Assembly (NCBI GenBank): GCA_031308135.1
Contig: JAHLJT010009419.1
Span: 39,549,221-39,613,220, forward strand
Source: Acheta domesticus
Taxonomy: Eukaryota; Arthropoda; Insecta; Orthoptera; Gryllidae
Direction of reading: 5' to 3'
DNA: 64,000 nt
Part shown: positions 47,951-60,189 of the stretch, one piece after another
How positions within the stretch are numbered: position 1 is the first letter of the stretch
Layout: every line of letters starts with the position of its first letter
Made by a program: the position numbers and the translations under genes
The notes under the pieces: model-generated
Database searches by the model: none
Seen by the model: only the letters and a program-made list of their open reading frames with translations
What the model was told of the DNA's origin: nothing

Positions 47951-48914
47951 TAAAAGACCATTAAGCTAAAAGTAGCCTCTAAACTAAATTCTAATCGCCG
48001 AATTCGTTGTCCGAGAGATACATTATTTCGCATTATTTGGCCGGTAGAGGGCGAAAGGGGCATAAACGAAATTCTCGTGGTCAGGTGGAAAAGTTGGCCT
48101 GCTGACTTGAGCCTTGCCACGTAAAATAAATCGTTATTGAATTTAGAAGTTTGAAGGTATAATGCGACGTCGCGAGCTCGTAGGCGCAGCGTATTGCAGA
48201 GGGCTAAAAGCGCTGCTCGCTCTTGCTGCGTCGCTCTTTCTTTGGGTTCTTCACAGATCCACGGGTCACGCCAAAACCAACAGTTATTTACCACGCTGTG
48301 CCAATCGATTGTTTTTTGCGTATTTTCACTCGTGAGTTCGCATATTCTGTTCGCTCATGACAAGCTGCCAATAATTTTTATTCGGCTAGAAAATATGGGG
48401 CTGGGCATACGAGATATAACGCAACGTTGCCTTTTCCCCTTGAGTAGTATGTTAGATATCACTTCGCAGCGAAGTGCAAGTTTTTGGATCTCCAGTTGCT
48501 TGTCACTAAAACCGTTAGTGGGAGCATCAGTGCTTTTTATCCACAAGATTCCGAAATTTATCAGGCATAAAAATGTATCGTGGTTTCTCACAGTTCCTAT
48601 TGAATCTTAGCCAGAAACTCTTATAAAGTGCTATCGTGTAAATAGTAAGATAATGGTGCTTAATGATCGTAATTGACAAGTCCTAAACGCATTTTCTACG
48701 AAGGGTAATTTCACTGACGGTTAACACATCTACCATGTTAAAATCGAAATAAAAAAATTTGAAATTAAAATATTGTTCATAAGTTCCCTGCAAAAGTGAG
48801 AACGATGATCAGATTATTTGATTTGATTTTTTAGAACGAACAGAGATAATTACTTAGTTGATGTTTCAGTTCTAGTGGTTTATCTAGCATAAAGCTTGAG
48901 GAACACTTCCCTCC
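47951..48914. other. Unassigned sequence
   Basis: Overlapping frames of 120 (minus) and 138 codons (plus) between 47932 and 48610 lack domains. A moderately GC-rich patch lies at 48160-48260. Confidence 0.4.
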
Positions 48915-49570
48915 TTTTATTTTCCCGTACTTACGTAGCAAAGGGAAGGTATTGCAATTTTGCAGCAGAAAGTGGCGATTTTTCGAGAGAAAAACTAGTG
49001 TTGTGGGTCCCTGATAACGAAAAAAATGGATAATGCTCCCTATGTAGTAAATTACTAAACGTTCTGTAGTCAAAATCCACTCATGTCCTTGACAGGGAAA
49101 AATTGGTTTATGACAAAACGTCCACCCGTCCCAACCTTCCGTTATGTCGACGTCACCAGCATATAAACCGTTCAAACTTTTTTCTCCAAAATTGACATTC
49201 CCCTATCGATCTGGCCGAACTGAAGGCCTTGCGCATTTGAAGCGGATATTCTTCATTTTGGAGGGTACTTTACATGAAGCCACAACATTTCAATTTTTTT
49301 CAAATGGCTTTACATTTTTTTTTCTGATAGAGTAAAGTACACTTATAAAATGGCGTATATTTCATTTTCGTTTAACTTTCAATTTTCAAAATTGCCGAAG
49401 TTAAGATTTTTTTTCGGCGTCTTCCTGAACTGAGAATAGTTTTAAGATAGAGATTTGAAAGAAACCTGCTCTTCAAAATTAGATCTTTAAATAAGGTCAT
49501 GAACTAGTATTTGATAATCGGTAATTTTCGCGTAATTTTGAAAGACCATTACAAATAATGCGAGAACGTA
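48915..49570 (+). repeat. Family A repeat, copy A6 (diverged)
   Basis: Starts near TTTTCCCGTACTTACGTAG and contains the 'gtgggtccctgataacgaaaaa' block, the 'acgtccacccgtcc' block, the 'tctccaaaattgacattcccc' block and the 'aaggtcatga' block in family order. The 3' inverted terminus is not clear. Confidence 0.65.
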
Positions 49571-49994
49571 TGTACAGTAATAGTACTGCTAATTTATGAA
49601 TTAAATAGGCTAGCCAGCGTATTTCCTCTACTTCCTTTCTGGCAGTTCTAATAGTAGAATCGAACAGAAACAACTCATGAGTGTAGTAGTGAGAAGTAGT
49701 GAAAGTGGAGCAGCTGTAAACAGTCGAAGCATTCGATACAATTAATGGAGAAATCTTTGCTTAGAAAATGAGAGGAGAATCACTTGTAGAACAACGCAAG
49801 TGATTGAGCCCCGAATGTGGAGGGAAAGTGTACACATTTTTAAGAAACGAGAGCTTTGATGACAATGACTACGCAAGTTCAGTTATTATCGTTTCGGCGT
49901 TGTAAAAGGAACTTTCTTTGACGAAACAGAGAGTTCATCACCGATGTGTTCCGAAGACTACATTCACGAAGCACACGTGTGAGTGTACCGTCGG
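49571..49994. other. Unassigned sequence
   Basis: No supported feature before CpG island 14. Confidence 0.45.
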
Positions 49995-50300
49995 CATGGG
50001 AACGGCCGCAGTAACTGTGTCATGCGCCATGTGCGGCGGCGGCGACGGCGGGTCGGCCACCGCAGAGGACGCCGGGCGCCGCGCTAGCGAGGAGGGGCGG
50101 GAGTGCGCGGGCATCGGAAAGAGGCCTCGCTCCAGAAATCGGTGCGCGCGCACGCAGCGGCCGCAGCCGCGCCATCCGCTGGCGCAGACGTTGCGCCACC
50201 GGCCGCTGGCGCCTGCCCGCCACTTGCCACCCCCTTCTTTTTCTCCCGTTCTCCTCCGCGTATGCTGACCACATCCGTCACGCTCTGCGCGCTTTCGTGT
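49995..50300. promoter_or_regulatory. CpG-rich island 14
   Basis: GC-dense block immediately left of the 20/22-bp minisatellite. Frames on both strands are compositional. Role inferred. Confidence 0.45.
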
Positions 50301-50312
50301 CCTGCTCCGTCA

Positions 50313-50757
50313 CGCTCTCAGTTTGTGTGTCTCCCTCTCTCCGTTTGTGTCTCCCTCTCTCCGTTTGTGTGTCTCCCTCTCTCCGTTTGTGTGTCTCCCT
50401 CTCTCCGTTTGTGTGTGTCCCTCTCTCCGTTTGTGTGTGTCCCTCTCTCCGTTTGTGTGTGTCCCTCTCTCCGTTTGTGTGTGTCCCTCTCTCCGTTTGT
50501 GTGTGTCCCTCTCGCCGTTTGTGTGTGTCCCTCTCTCCGTTTGTGTGTGTGTCCCTCTCTCCGTTTGTGTGTGTGTCCCTCTCTCCGTTTGTGTGTGTGT
50601 CCCTCTCTCCGTTTGTGTGTGTGTCCCTCTCTCCGTTTGTGTGTGTGTCCCTCTCTCCGTTTGTGTGTGTGTCCCTCTCTCCGTTTGTGTGTGTGTCCCT
50701 CTCTCCGTTTGTGTGTGTGTCCCTCTCTCCGTTTGTGTGTGTGTCCCTCTCTCCGAT
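50313..50757 (+). repeat. 20/22-bp minisatellite with a switch in unit length
   Basis: Unit core CCCTCTCTCCGTTTGTG repeated about 21 times. The first part has 20-bp units with TGTGTCTCCC and then TGTGTGTCCC; the later part has 22-bp units with an extra TG (TGTGTGTGTCCC). Because the two lengths are not multiples of three, all plus frames stay open and give Cys/Val/Leu/Ser-rich frames up to 223 codons that are not genes. It lies between two CpG islands. Confidence 0.97.
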
Positions 50758-50879
50758 TTACGCCTTCCTCATAAGTCGTCCTTGAAGTTCATAAAAGTCT
50801 GGGTACGACGATAAGCGCACACAGTTGTTTAGTGGTGGCGCCTACTTCTGGGCCTGTCGCATCCCCATTTCCATTCCGA

Positions 50880-51255
50880 TCCCGTACCGTATTCACCGGC
50901 GGCGCGGCGATCGGACGCCTGCTGCTGCGCGGCGCGGCGCTGCGCGGTGCCTCGCCTCGCCTTGCCTGCCCTCCCGCCAGGGGCCGCCCGGCGTCATACA
51001 TGGCCGCGCTCTGCCCCAAGACGCAGGCGATTGCCTCACGGCCTGCAATTTGCGCCCATACATAGCGTAGCGCAGCCCCGCGCCACGCGGTGGCCGGCCC
51101 CGACCGGCGCGGCGCGGCGGCGGTTCTCCGACGCGCGCTGCGTCGGAATCGCGAAATGAATGCTGCTGGGTGACGACACGGCCCTGTGCACAAGGGCGGG
51201 GGTGGCCTTCTGCCGCCGGAGAGAACTTGCGCCCAGAAAGTTGGGCGGGAGGGTA
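50880..51255. promoter_or_regulatory. CpG-rich island 15
   Basis: GC-dense block with a GCGGCGCGGCGCTGCG-type run near 50929-50944. Several compositional frames on both strands. Role inferred. Confidence 0.45.
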
Positions 51256-53024
51256 CATGTGTTATAGAGGAAATGTGGAGTTCAACGTGAAAAAAATATT
51301 TATTTATTTACGGTCGCTTTATAACAGCTCAGATAATAAGCGACCTCATTTTGTTTACATCAGTACATTAAATTACAAGGTTGCAACATAATATAACAAA
51401 ATATTACATTTTTGTTAAATATTTTACGTGAAAAACTTTTATTTTCACGATAAAAATGTATAATAGAAATAATCTTCCAGCAGAAATGTTTCGTGTCTAG
51501 TATTTATGTCGTGTATCGTAATGTATTTCCATAAACGATTGATTGTGCAATATTCATAAAGCCCTCACTCGCTGCGATTGTCAATAAAGAAACCTGTGGC
51601 ATTCTTCTCGGGTTTGGCACGCCGAAGTTTTTCGTAACGGCGTGATTGTAAAATATATGCCTTCCTCACGAAGGGCTACTCACGTGTCTTCTCCGGAAGC
51701 AGACCGCGAATAATATTATCCAAATTTTTATAAGGCGTAAATTTATCGTAGTGTCCCTTTCTTGTGATCGTCCTTGGCTTCGCAGAACCAAGCGCTGGGT
51801 TCTACACTCGCTGCTCCTTTCCCTACTTCGGTGATGGATTGTGGTGACAGGCGGTTAGAGTGACCAAACGCCCCAGATTCTTCGAAGCTGTCTCCGATCT
51901 CAATAAGTTTCGTTGTGCGGTAGGTTGTGGCCTGGATTTCAAAAATAGTTTGCTTTCGTTTGTATCTTGCTTCCCTCGCCAGCAGCGGTTCAACGCAGAT
52001 TGCGTAGCAGGTGGTTTGTGTCACTGTTCAAGCTGATTGTGGAAACAATAAACGTAACTCGGAATGTGTGGCAGGTGCAAACTGGCTTAACTAATCTCAG
52101 ATATTTGCCTTATTCTAGTTTTATAGGCCATAAAAAGACCAAACCTTCTGAAGTTTGGTATTTCACATTCGAAAAATGTGTGTATATAAACGTGGGTTTT
52201 CACGCGCCACAATCACATCAAAATGTCATAATTTATCGTTTAGTTGACCTGTTAACCCTTCTTAGTTGTTTTGATTTACAGTGTCGTAAAATGTGTGCAT
52301 TGTTCTAACAGTTTATACAATCAGTAAAAACTAACATATGAGGTTATCTCGCTCTCGTGAAAAAAAGCTAGGCTGTAAACTTAGGCTGGCTTTGCGCTTG
52401 TTTAATAGATAAATGCTACCGACTATTTTTTACAGGAAAATAAAAATTTTAAGACGTATTTTTATAAACGAACTCCGATTATTTTGGTCCCTTGGAATTC
52501 GTGTTAATGAGGGTTTATTGTATGTATTAATCAGTTGTTCTTTTTATGTACAACGTTTCGCTAGGTGGATTCGGGTAAACATTCTGCAATTTGCATTCAT
52601 TCTTTGAAAAGTGAAAACAGGTTCGTACTGGACCCCAGCTTCTAACGTTTCTGACAATCCGCTAGGAAGTGGGAGAACCATCCAAAAATGGAATTATGTA
52701 GATTACGGAATAAGAAGCATAACTCGTGTTCTTTAAGAGGCACGAGCATTTGGTTTGCTTCCGACGCATCATTTCTAAGTTGTGCACAGCGATAGTGTTA
52801 GTTTTTGTGCAATCTGTGTTGCGGGTTTCGTGTGTCAGTTACCTTTTGTTTCATTTGCAAACTTCAGTTTTGTTTTCGTGCCACGTCCGTTGGATTCGGC
52901 GTCGGGGAGTAATTCACTATCAGGCACTGGAACTCCTTCGCGGTTATGTATCGATGGTTTCTAATAAACGGTACAAACTCGTCATCTTTCCGTAGCATTT
53001 TATAATATAGGGTAGGGGACCGTG
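51256..53024. other. AT-rich stretch, no gene seen
   Basis: Frames up to 113 codons (51967-52308, plus) lack motifs. No repeat partner in the window noticed. Confidence 0.45.
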
Positions 53025-53345
53025 GCGGACTGCGTCACTAGGGCGACTTCGAGGGCTGCCGCGCGTTGCGCAGTGCGGGTGTACGCCTCGTGGTGACTCA
53101 CGGCGGCGAGGCTGCGCAGGGTCGCCCGCCCGCCCGCCGCAGCAGCAGAGGATGCCCATAAACGTGGGCAACGCTAATCGGCCGGGTGTGGCGACATGCG
53201 CTCTATAAACAGGCCGAAACTCGCTGCGACATCGGCGCGCGCCCGCCGCGAAACGGGGATACGTCAGATGCGATCCTCCGATTAGGGGAGCGGGCGCGCC
53301 CGGATGGTGCTTAATTGCTGCCGAGCAAGGTCGCCGCGGCGCGCA
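53025..53345. promoter_or_regulatory. CpG-rich island 16, with TATA-like motif
   Basis: GC-dense block with (CCGC)n-like run at about 53126-53143 and a CTCTATAAACAGG motif at about 53201, unusual in this GC-rich setting. It could be a TATA box or chance. No exon assigned. Confidence 0.4.
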
Positions 53346-53534
53346 TGGGTCGAAGGGTTGTGCAATCGTTGGCCATTTCGTCGAATGCCTTTTTGAGGCG
53401 CCCGGTTCTCAATCTGCGCTCTCCGTATCGACATGGTCTGTAGATACGGGCATGTGCGACGCTTGAAAAGGAAGGAATAAGTGGAGATTTATGTAAGGTT
53501 GTAAATGGCCTCATATTATAGATGCTTCATAATT

Positions 53535-53835
53535 TGCTTCAATAAAATCGCGAAATCCCTTTAATTGGGTAACGGAACACGAACTTGCCTTTTCGTCTTT
53601 AAAATAAGCCTTGATTTTGGACCTGGACTTTGAAGGAACGTTTTCGATGGCTATTAATGCCAGTTTCGGCGCCATTGGTGCAGTGTTGTCGCAAGGTTCT
53701 CCGGAATATCCCATTGCTTACGGCAGCCGCTCGCTAAATAATGCTGAGGAAAAATTATAACGTCATAGAAAAACAACTTTCAGCAATTGTTTGGGCCATA
53801 GAACACTTACGACCTTATATTTACGGCTGAAAATT
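53535..53835 (+). pseudogene. Ty3/Gypsy retrotransposon fragment (RT end and RNase H)
   Basis: The plus strand encodes, in shifted frames, WVTEHELAFSSLK (the connection that follows the reverse transcriptase in Gypsy pol), then INASFGAIGAVLSQGSPEYP and IAYGSRSLNNAEE (RNase H), and after a stop/frameshift at about 53757-53760 NYNVIEKQLSAIVWAIEH and LRPYLYG. The usual catalytic Asp of the DAS motif reads Asn here. Short, no LTRs identified, clearly decayed. The 67-codon minus frame on the opposite strand is a shadow of it. Confidence 0.85.
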
Positions 53836-54295
53836 TGGCTTAATTACAAAGGGTCGGTGTTCAGCCGAACCGCGTACAAAGAATAAACATAGACTCTACT
53901 AGTTAGCATTCACTTTATACAGTGGTAAGACAAGTGTTCGAATAACAATATCATGAAGCAGAACTATAATTTCCCCTGTTCGATTCTCGAGAGATTGTCT
54001 TGTTCCCCTTCTCTTTCAACATCTTGCTTCTACGCAACCTCACAACTAGGGTAAACGTTCCCATGATGGTGACATTCTCTTATCGCCACAGTAACATTCA
54101 AAGAACGTCCCATTTCGTTGTCACACAAATAGGAACGAGGGAAATAAATTAACGTTCTCGTTTTATTTGTGTACAATTATTACTTTATTTTTTACAAAAT
54201 TAACTTTAAAATATAAATTAATGTAAACAATCAGAATTATATTTCGTGATTAAATTGAAAAAAGACTTTAATTTTTTTATGAAACACCCATTTTT
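53836..54295. other. AT-rich stretch, nothing recognised
   Basis: Follows the Gypsy fragment; no LTR or polypurine tract identified. Confidence 0.4.
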
Positions 54296-54710
54296 ACTTT
54301 CCCGTGTACATACGTATATACGGAGTAATATACATAGTAATATATGTAGTATAGGGAAAGTTATGTGATGCTGCGCGAAAAAATGGCAAATTTTCGGCAG
54401 AAAAAAAATTCATTGTCGGGCCGTGATAACGAAAAAGTGGATAAATCCAGCTGTCAAATTAAGAAAAAAAATCCTGTAACGTGATGTAGCCAGAATCCCT
54501 GTCCTGTGGGTCCTTGATACCGAAAATCCAATTGCAATGCAAAACGTCCATCCGCCCGTCAAGAAATCGATCAATTAAGAAAATGTCAAAAAGATGTGGT
54601 TTGGGCTGCGATAGATGGCAGCTCGCCAGAGTATGTGTAAAGTCCGAATAGCTAGCCGAGACCAAAGGAAATAGAAAGCTTAAATGGAAAACTCTGTGTC
54701 ATTCCTTAGC
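54296..54710 (+). repeat. Family A repeat, copy A7 (short)
   Basis: Starts ACTTTCCCGTGTACATACG, nearly identical to A1 at this end, with the 'cattgtcgggccgtgataacgaaaaagtggataa' region, and ends with the 'gagaccaaaggaaatagaaa' 3' block and a diverged terminal tail. The central tandem units are missing, leaving about 415 bp with both ends: a natural deletion derivative. Confidence 0.75.
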
Positions 54711-57229
54711 AGTTTATGTAAGTTTATTTAACTCACAAATGGTAGAGGAGACCAAATGGAACAGGGGAGATCATCTCAGTGGATGTGTTAGTGTTGGAGA
54801 GTTCTTACAATGGAAGGTGGGGGTTAATGAAAGCTAATTGTTGCGTAGTAGTTTGATCCAAACGAATTTACTGTATTACATGTAAATACAGTGATCCAGA
54901 TTTTTCATCAACCTTTTTTTCTACGCTGCTTGAAAAGTTGACAACCGTTCGGCAACCGTGATGTCGACGCAAATCGGCAGATGTCTCCAGTCTGACTCCC
55001 CGTTTGTGAAGGACTGACCCGCCCCCTCCTCCGCGCTGAGGCGGGCAGCGAAAGGCAGACGGGCTGGTGAGCTGGCCACCCGGTCGGCGGTGAAGGCACA
55101 CCTGGTTCTTCGGATCAGTGAAATGTTGCGACGTTGCAATGCAGCAAGAAAATTAAGATGATTCCAGAACGGATTCGGCACAAATATCGCTTGCCGACCG
55201 TGAGGAGTCATCCCCAAGAAAATGCCGAGAATCGACGTTCGCAAATGGCAAAGCGTTTTGGCGTCATGCTGATCTTAATGCAGGAGGCGTGGAAAGCGCT
55301 CAGCTGTCCCGTGTCCTTGTGCCGATTTCATCGCATGTCGAATACTGGAATCCAGCTCTGGATTACGCGGCACAGGTGTGTACGTGCACAAAGTGTGATT
55401 ACGCTCAACAAAGTACTACTTGTAAATTTTATACTCAATTGATCATAAGATGGGAAACACTCGTCATAAATTATGGTTACATTATGCCCTGGTAAATGTT
55501 TCCAATCATTTAATATCACATTTTCGTCTTGTGACTGCATCGTATAACTTTCATTCTTACAGTCACAGAAGATTGATGAGTGAAAGGAGCAATACATAAA
55601 CTCTGTATTACGAGTGACTTGATTCTTTAAATGCTAAGAGCCAAATAGGAGGGTCAAGGAAAGGAGTAACACGAGAAGAGGTCAAAGAAAGGAGAGTCGA
55701 GTGCTATAGATGTCAAGGTTTATTTGTCATTTGTAAGGTTTGCGTCGTGAAACTTCCATACAGATGGTTTCCATTGCAACGCTGATAAGGTGACGATCTG
55801 AATGCCCACCTTAACGTTTGCAATTTTGTGCTAATAGTTCTCAAAATAAATTATTGGGAGTACAATTCGAGTGGTTCGTTTCTTGACGAAAATACTTAGT
55901 TCCTCAATCATTCGGATACCGAAAGGACTTCATTTATGGACTTCCTCTGAAAACAGCTGAGCATGGCGAATTATAGTGAGAATGTTTGAATGGTGTGCTG
56001 AATGTGAATCGGTGTACTTGTACCACTGCTGCTGATTTTTCTCTGCAAGGCAAGGGCCAGATGGGGAAAGATCAGTCTTACGCCCTCCGTATGACTGAAA
56101 GGTGGGGAAGGAAGATCCCGAAGGAAAGCGCGCTCTCAATTCCTAGCATCGCTCCGTGAAGTGCGTAGGCGGCTGGCCTTTAGAATTCCTCTTTAATTCA
56201 CCTTTTCTTCCCATTCAACTCTGGAGTTCCCTGCATGTTTGGTGTCTCTGAATCTAGAACTTCCTACGTACAGAGTTTCAATACATCTAAAATATTTCGA
56301 ATTTAATCATGAAATATCACCATCTGATATTATCAAATGATGTGAAACTATCAATATCCTCGCCAGAGTTATCAGCTTCTATTGAGAACGGCTTGCGGTA
56401 AATGCGCGAGCTAAAGAACTTCAAAGCAAAGTCGTTGACCCCTTTTTGCTTTCAGAAAATACCAAGTATAGAGTTCGCTGCCGATATGATTCGCCTATTT
56501 TAAAACCTGTTGCTGCATATATGTTTGCCTTATTTGTACACGTCCCCAGTGCTGCATGATTAATTTCTTATCGTGATAAAACGTTTTAAAAATAACGTAC
56601 ACATATTCTGTTATGGATGTGTTGTTCAAGCACTTCGTTATTCGTATCTTCGCGAATAGTTGAAGTAACCCGGTGTTGTCCGGTTTTATGGATTTTATTC
56701 TCATCACCGCGGCGACGACTCGGTCCCCTCCATACTGCTTCGCAGAGATATCGCACCCGGGAAGTTAAATAGGCAACACTCGCAGGACTAATGCTCGAAG
56801 TAGTTGGCGCGTCGGCAATTAACCTTCTCTCACTTTTTTTAAGGATTGGGAAAAGGGGATGCGAGTTGTTGTTGTTGTTTTTCATCGAAATATCATACCG
56901 ACCATTCAGTTGCCTTTTGTTTTGAAAGAAATGTGTACAAAAGTTTATTCATGGATGGAATTGTAGGTTTATTAGGGAACCTTTTGATGAAACTAAAGAA
57001 AACAAACATTCATTCATTTAATAAAACAATGATTTGAAAACGTGTGTAAACAGCAGTGAAGTCGATTTTGCCGTTGTGAAATTGAAGAAAAAAAATTAAT
57101 GAGTTTTGTAATAACAGATAATTTACCTAAATAAAATCAGAAACAGACATCCAAGTTTTCTTAATGTACATTTCATCTTCGACGCGGCAAATTTATTCTT
57201 CGCATACAGTGGCTGGGTTTCCCTTTTAG
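54711..57229. other. Unassigned sequence, no gene seen
   Basis: A minus frame of 107 codons (55244-54921) over a moderately GC-rich patch (54960-55100), a plus frame of 102 codons (55134-55442) and a minus frame of 99 codons (56586-56885) show no recognisable domain. No repeat partner noticed. Confidence 0.4.
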
Positions 57230-57495
57230 AGCGTCGTCGATTGGTCTCGAGTCGCTCGCGCGTCAGATCCCGCGATAAGGCGAGGGTGATCCGTCGCGGC
57301 GTAGGCGACAGCCCGCGGCCCGCGGCGGCGGCGCGAGGCACACCCGCGCGCGGGGGCGTCGACGCACGGGGCTCACGTGACGCATGCGCGCACGCGCGCC
57401 GCGGCAGCGAAGAAACGGCCTTCCTTGGCGTCCGCGCGCCGCCCGCGCCGGTCGCACAGTGGGCCGAACCGGTGGACACAGCGCAGTCAATTTCT
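57230..57495. promoter_or_regulatory. CpG-rich island 17
   Basis: GC-dense block with CACGCGCG-type runs. Minus frame of 130 codons and plus frame of 85 codons are compositional. Role inferred. Confidence 0.45.
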
Positions 57496-58014
57496 TGAGA
57501 TTTCGTTGCAAGCATTTTAAAAAAAGAAAGGAAGGGGGAACGCTTAGAGAATTAAACAACTTAACATGCGTTTCGTTTGTTGTTGTTTTTGAAAAAAATT
57601 AATAACCTGCGTGCTTTCATCGTTTATTTTCTTGAATATTTCGGGATGTAACGTAATTTTCGGGCTTACAGACACTGAAATACATAATACTCTGTATGAA
57701 AGAACAAAAATGTTCACCCCGTTTTGGGCTAGTTTTTTTCTAGTCTATAAAATAATTTCAGTTTATTACGTAACAAATTCCAAGTGACAGCCAGTGAAAC
57801 ACAACTTATTTAATTATTAACACGATGAAATGTAAAACATTGTTATCGTGCTCGTCTCTATTTTTGTTTGTTACGGAGACTTTTCCAAATCGGAGAAATG
57901 TTGAGAATTGTGTAAACACGTCTTTAATAGAAATACTTCTTATTTCACGGAATCTTCTGCACTTGACATGTAAATACTTTTTTTGTTTCTCTCTTCATTT
58001 CTTCTTTAGAGTGC
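57496..58014. other. AT-rich spacer between islands 17 and 18
   Basis: No supported feature. Confidence 0.45.
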
Positions 58015-58275
58015 GACTTTTGCGCATCCGTGGCTCGTTTCGACCCACTGTGTGCTGCGAGGTGGTGGCGTTATCATTGCCGAATTAGCGCGTTATCAGC
58101 CCCCGCGCAAGGGCGATAAGCGGCGTGGGCGACGTGCGCCTTGGCGCGCCCACGCACGGCGCATGCCGACGCGGAGCGTTCGCGCGCCTCCGCCCGACGC
58201 GGCGGACGCCCGTAGAAGGAGCGGCCCGCGCCTTATCTCTTCCGAGGCGGATTAAGGCTGTCGCGTGACGCGAAG
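58015..58275. promoter_or_regulatory. CpG-rich island 18 with clustered GATA motifs
   Basis: GC-dense block that nevertheless contains three WGATAR matches (TTATCA at 58071-58076 and 58093-58098; CTTATCT at 58232-58238) and a GATAAG core at 58115-58120. GATA hexamers are unexpected in such GC-rich DNA, so this is an enhancer or promoter candidate for a GATA factor. Function is inference. Confidence 0.45.
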
Positions 58276-60137
58276 GTGATCAGCACTATTCAATCTGCCA
58301 ATGAGGAACGCAGCCTTTTGACGAATTAAGCGATTTTCTAGAATATGGTAATTGATCCTTGCTGTTTAAATAAAATCTACGTTCCACAGAAGAAAGAGTA
58401 CGTAGAAGTCTCCAGCATGCATTCTTGGATACAATGTCTAAAAATAAGATGAACGGTTGATCCGTAGTCTTTTATTTGGATGTTCAAAAGTAACGCCGTT
58501 TACTATTACGGAAGTGTAATGGTCGACTCAGAGATTTATTTTTCGCTTTTCAAATCATTGTAGTATGACGAACAGTCATGATTCTGTCTCTAATAGCGCC
58601 GAATCACTAAAGAGTACAGAGGCTAACAACTTCGAGGATTGATCCTTGGCTTTTCTGAACAATTCGCATGAATGAGCCATGATTAGAATGGTTTGTAAAT
58701 TGGTGATGATTTATCATTACCTTTCACGCCACATTTGGGATAAGAATGCTCCAATGCAGCAGGCGAGATGCGAGCTTTTTACCCTTTGGTACCTGGCGTT
58801 CTCTCGTCACCGTCCATCATTTATGATTATTACGGTGCTTAATGATTGATAAATATAGATAATCGTGGTTCAAAGTTGTATCCTAAGAGCTCTTCCCTTT
58901 TGGAAAAGAAAGCATAACAATGAATAAAGTTCATTGCTGACAATATTGACTGTGGTTTAATCACTTGTTTTGGAATTGTTCATTTGATTTCTAATATTTC
59001 TATGAATGGAAAAGAATTATATTGTCTTCATGTTATCTGTCAGTAACACATGTGCCAGTGAATGCTCTGAAGATACATTATCTAAAATGTTGGAAATTCC
59101 TTGACTTGATATGTGGTGATAACCTTTCTTGTTGTACGATCCGTAGAATTTAAAGAGAAGGCATCTGTCGTGGAGCCTAAAAATACTCTTCTGACTGCTA
59201 TTGAGATTACACGTGCTATGGTGCTATCGCAATTATGACAGTGTGTAATATTTGTCATGCTTTAGCTGTCGAGATTGTTTGATAGCTGGTGTCATCGGAG
59301 TTGGGTTCCTGAATTATTCCCGATGATCATACGAGAACCGGTAGAGAAATGCAAATATTGGATAATACTTGGGCCTAAAATGCGGAATCGGAGCACACAC
59401 TTCACGAATTATAAATTACCGTACACTTGAAAATGAAGATGCATGAAATGAGAATAGGGCTATTGCACCGTTATTGAGAAAATAAATATATTGTTTTTTA
59501 AAAGAAGCTATTCGCCAGATTTTGTTAGAAAATCGAGAATCAAACGCATGTTCATAACTGCGTGAACCGTGCACGTAAGTCGCTGTCACGCTGTCTCACG
59601 CAAAACACAAATTCTTGAAACGTTATTAATATAAGGGAGATTTCAATTAATGTTTCTTTTGTAGTAGTGAATGGCTTCGACTAAAATCGTGTTTGAAAAA
59701 CTTGAGGCTTTGAAACAACCACTCTCGTCGCAACCGTCCTAACACCTCTCTCTTTTTTTAAGTTCATTCTCATAAGATGTGTGAGATTACCATAATTTAT
59801 TACCGAATGCTAATCTTATCTTGGTGTATTATTTTAACTTTAGTTCAAATTCCATCGTCATGTCTGTTCTGTAATTCAGAACCAATATTCATATATTGCT
59901 GTATCTTTTTAATTTTATTGTACTGATAATGAAGAAACGGTTATCATCGATTGTCATCAATCATCAGACTAAAAAAACAACTGAGTGCGTAAAATTTGCT
60001 GCGAGCAGCATGTGTTTAACTAGAGGCAATGTTTCCATTTACACTAGGCTCATTAATCGTATATTTTTTTCATCGATTACTTGAAAAAAAAGGCCGTCGT
60101 ATCATTTACTTCTAATCTTACGATAAAAACAGTCTTA
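58276..60137. other. AT-rich stretch, with TAAT/ATTA-rich segment
   Basis: 58690-58870 carries several homeodomain-like motifs (GGTGATGATTTATCATTACC, TTTATGATTATT, CTTAATGATTGATAAAT) in otherwise non-repetitive sequence, resembling a conserved non-coding element; unproven. Remaining sequence has no long frame or repeat partner. Confidence 0.35.
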
Positions 60138-60159
60138 ATTTCCGGCTTTGGCCGGAAAT
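60138..60159. repeat. Perfect short hairpin
   Basis: ATTTCCGGC and GCCGGAAAT are exact 9-bp inverted arms around TTTG. Lies just left of a larger palindromic MITE and might be part of it. Confidence 0.8.
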
Positions 60160-60189
60160 CCCCAGTCCGCGGCCGTGATGGACCTCTTC

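Noticed and set aside
50103..50814. Plus-strand frames up to 223 codons with Cys/Val/Leu/Ser repeats
   Set aside because: They are all three readings of the 20/22-bp minisatellite and carry no independent coding signal.
53511..53714. 67-codon minus-strand frame
   Set aside because: Antisense shadow of the Gypsy RNase H fragment on the plus strand.
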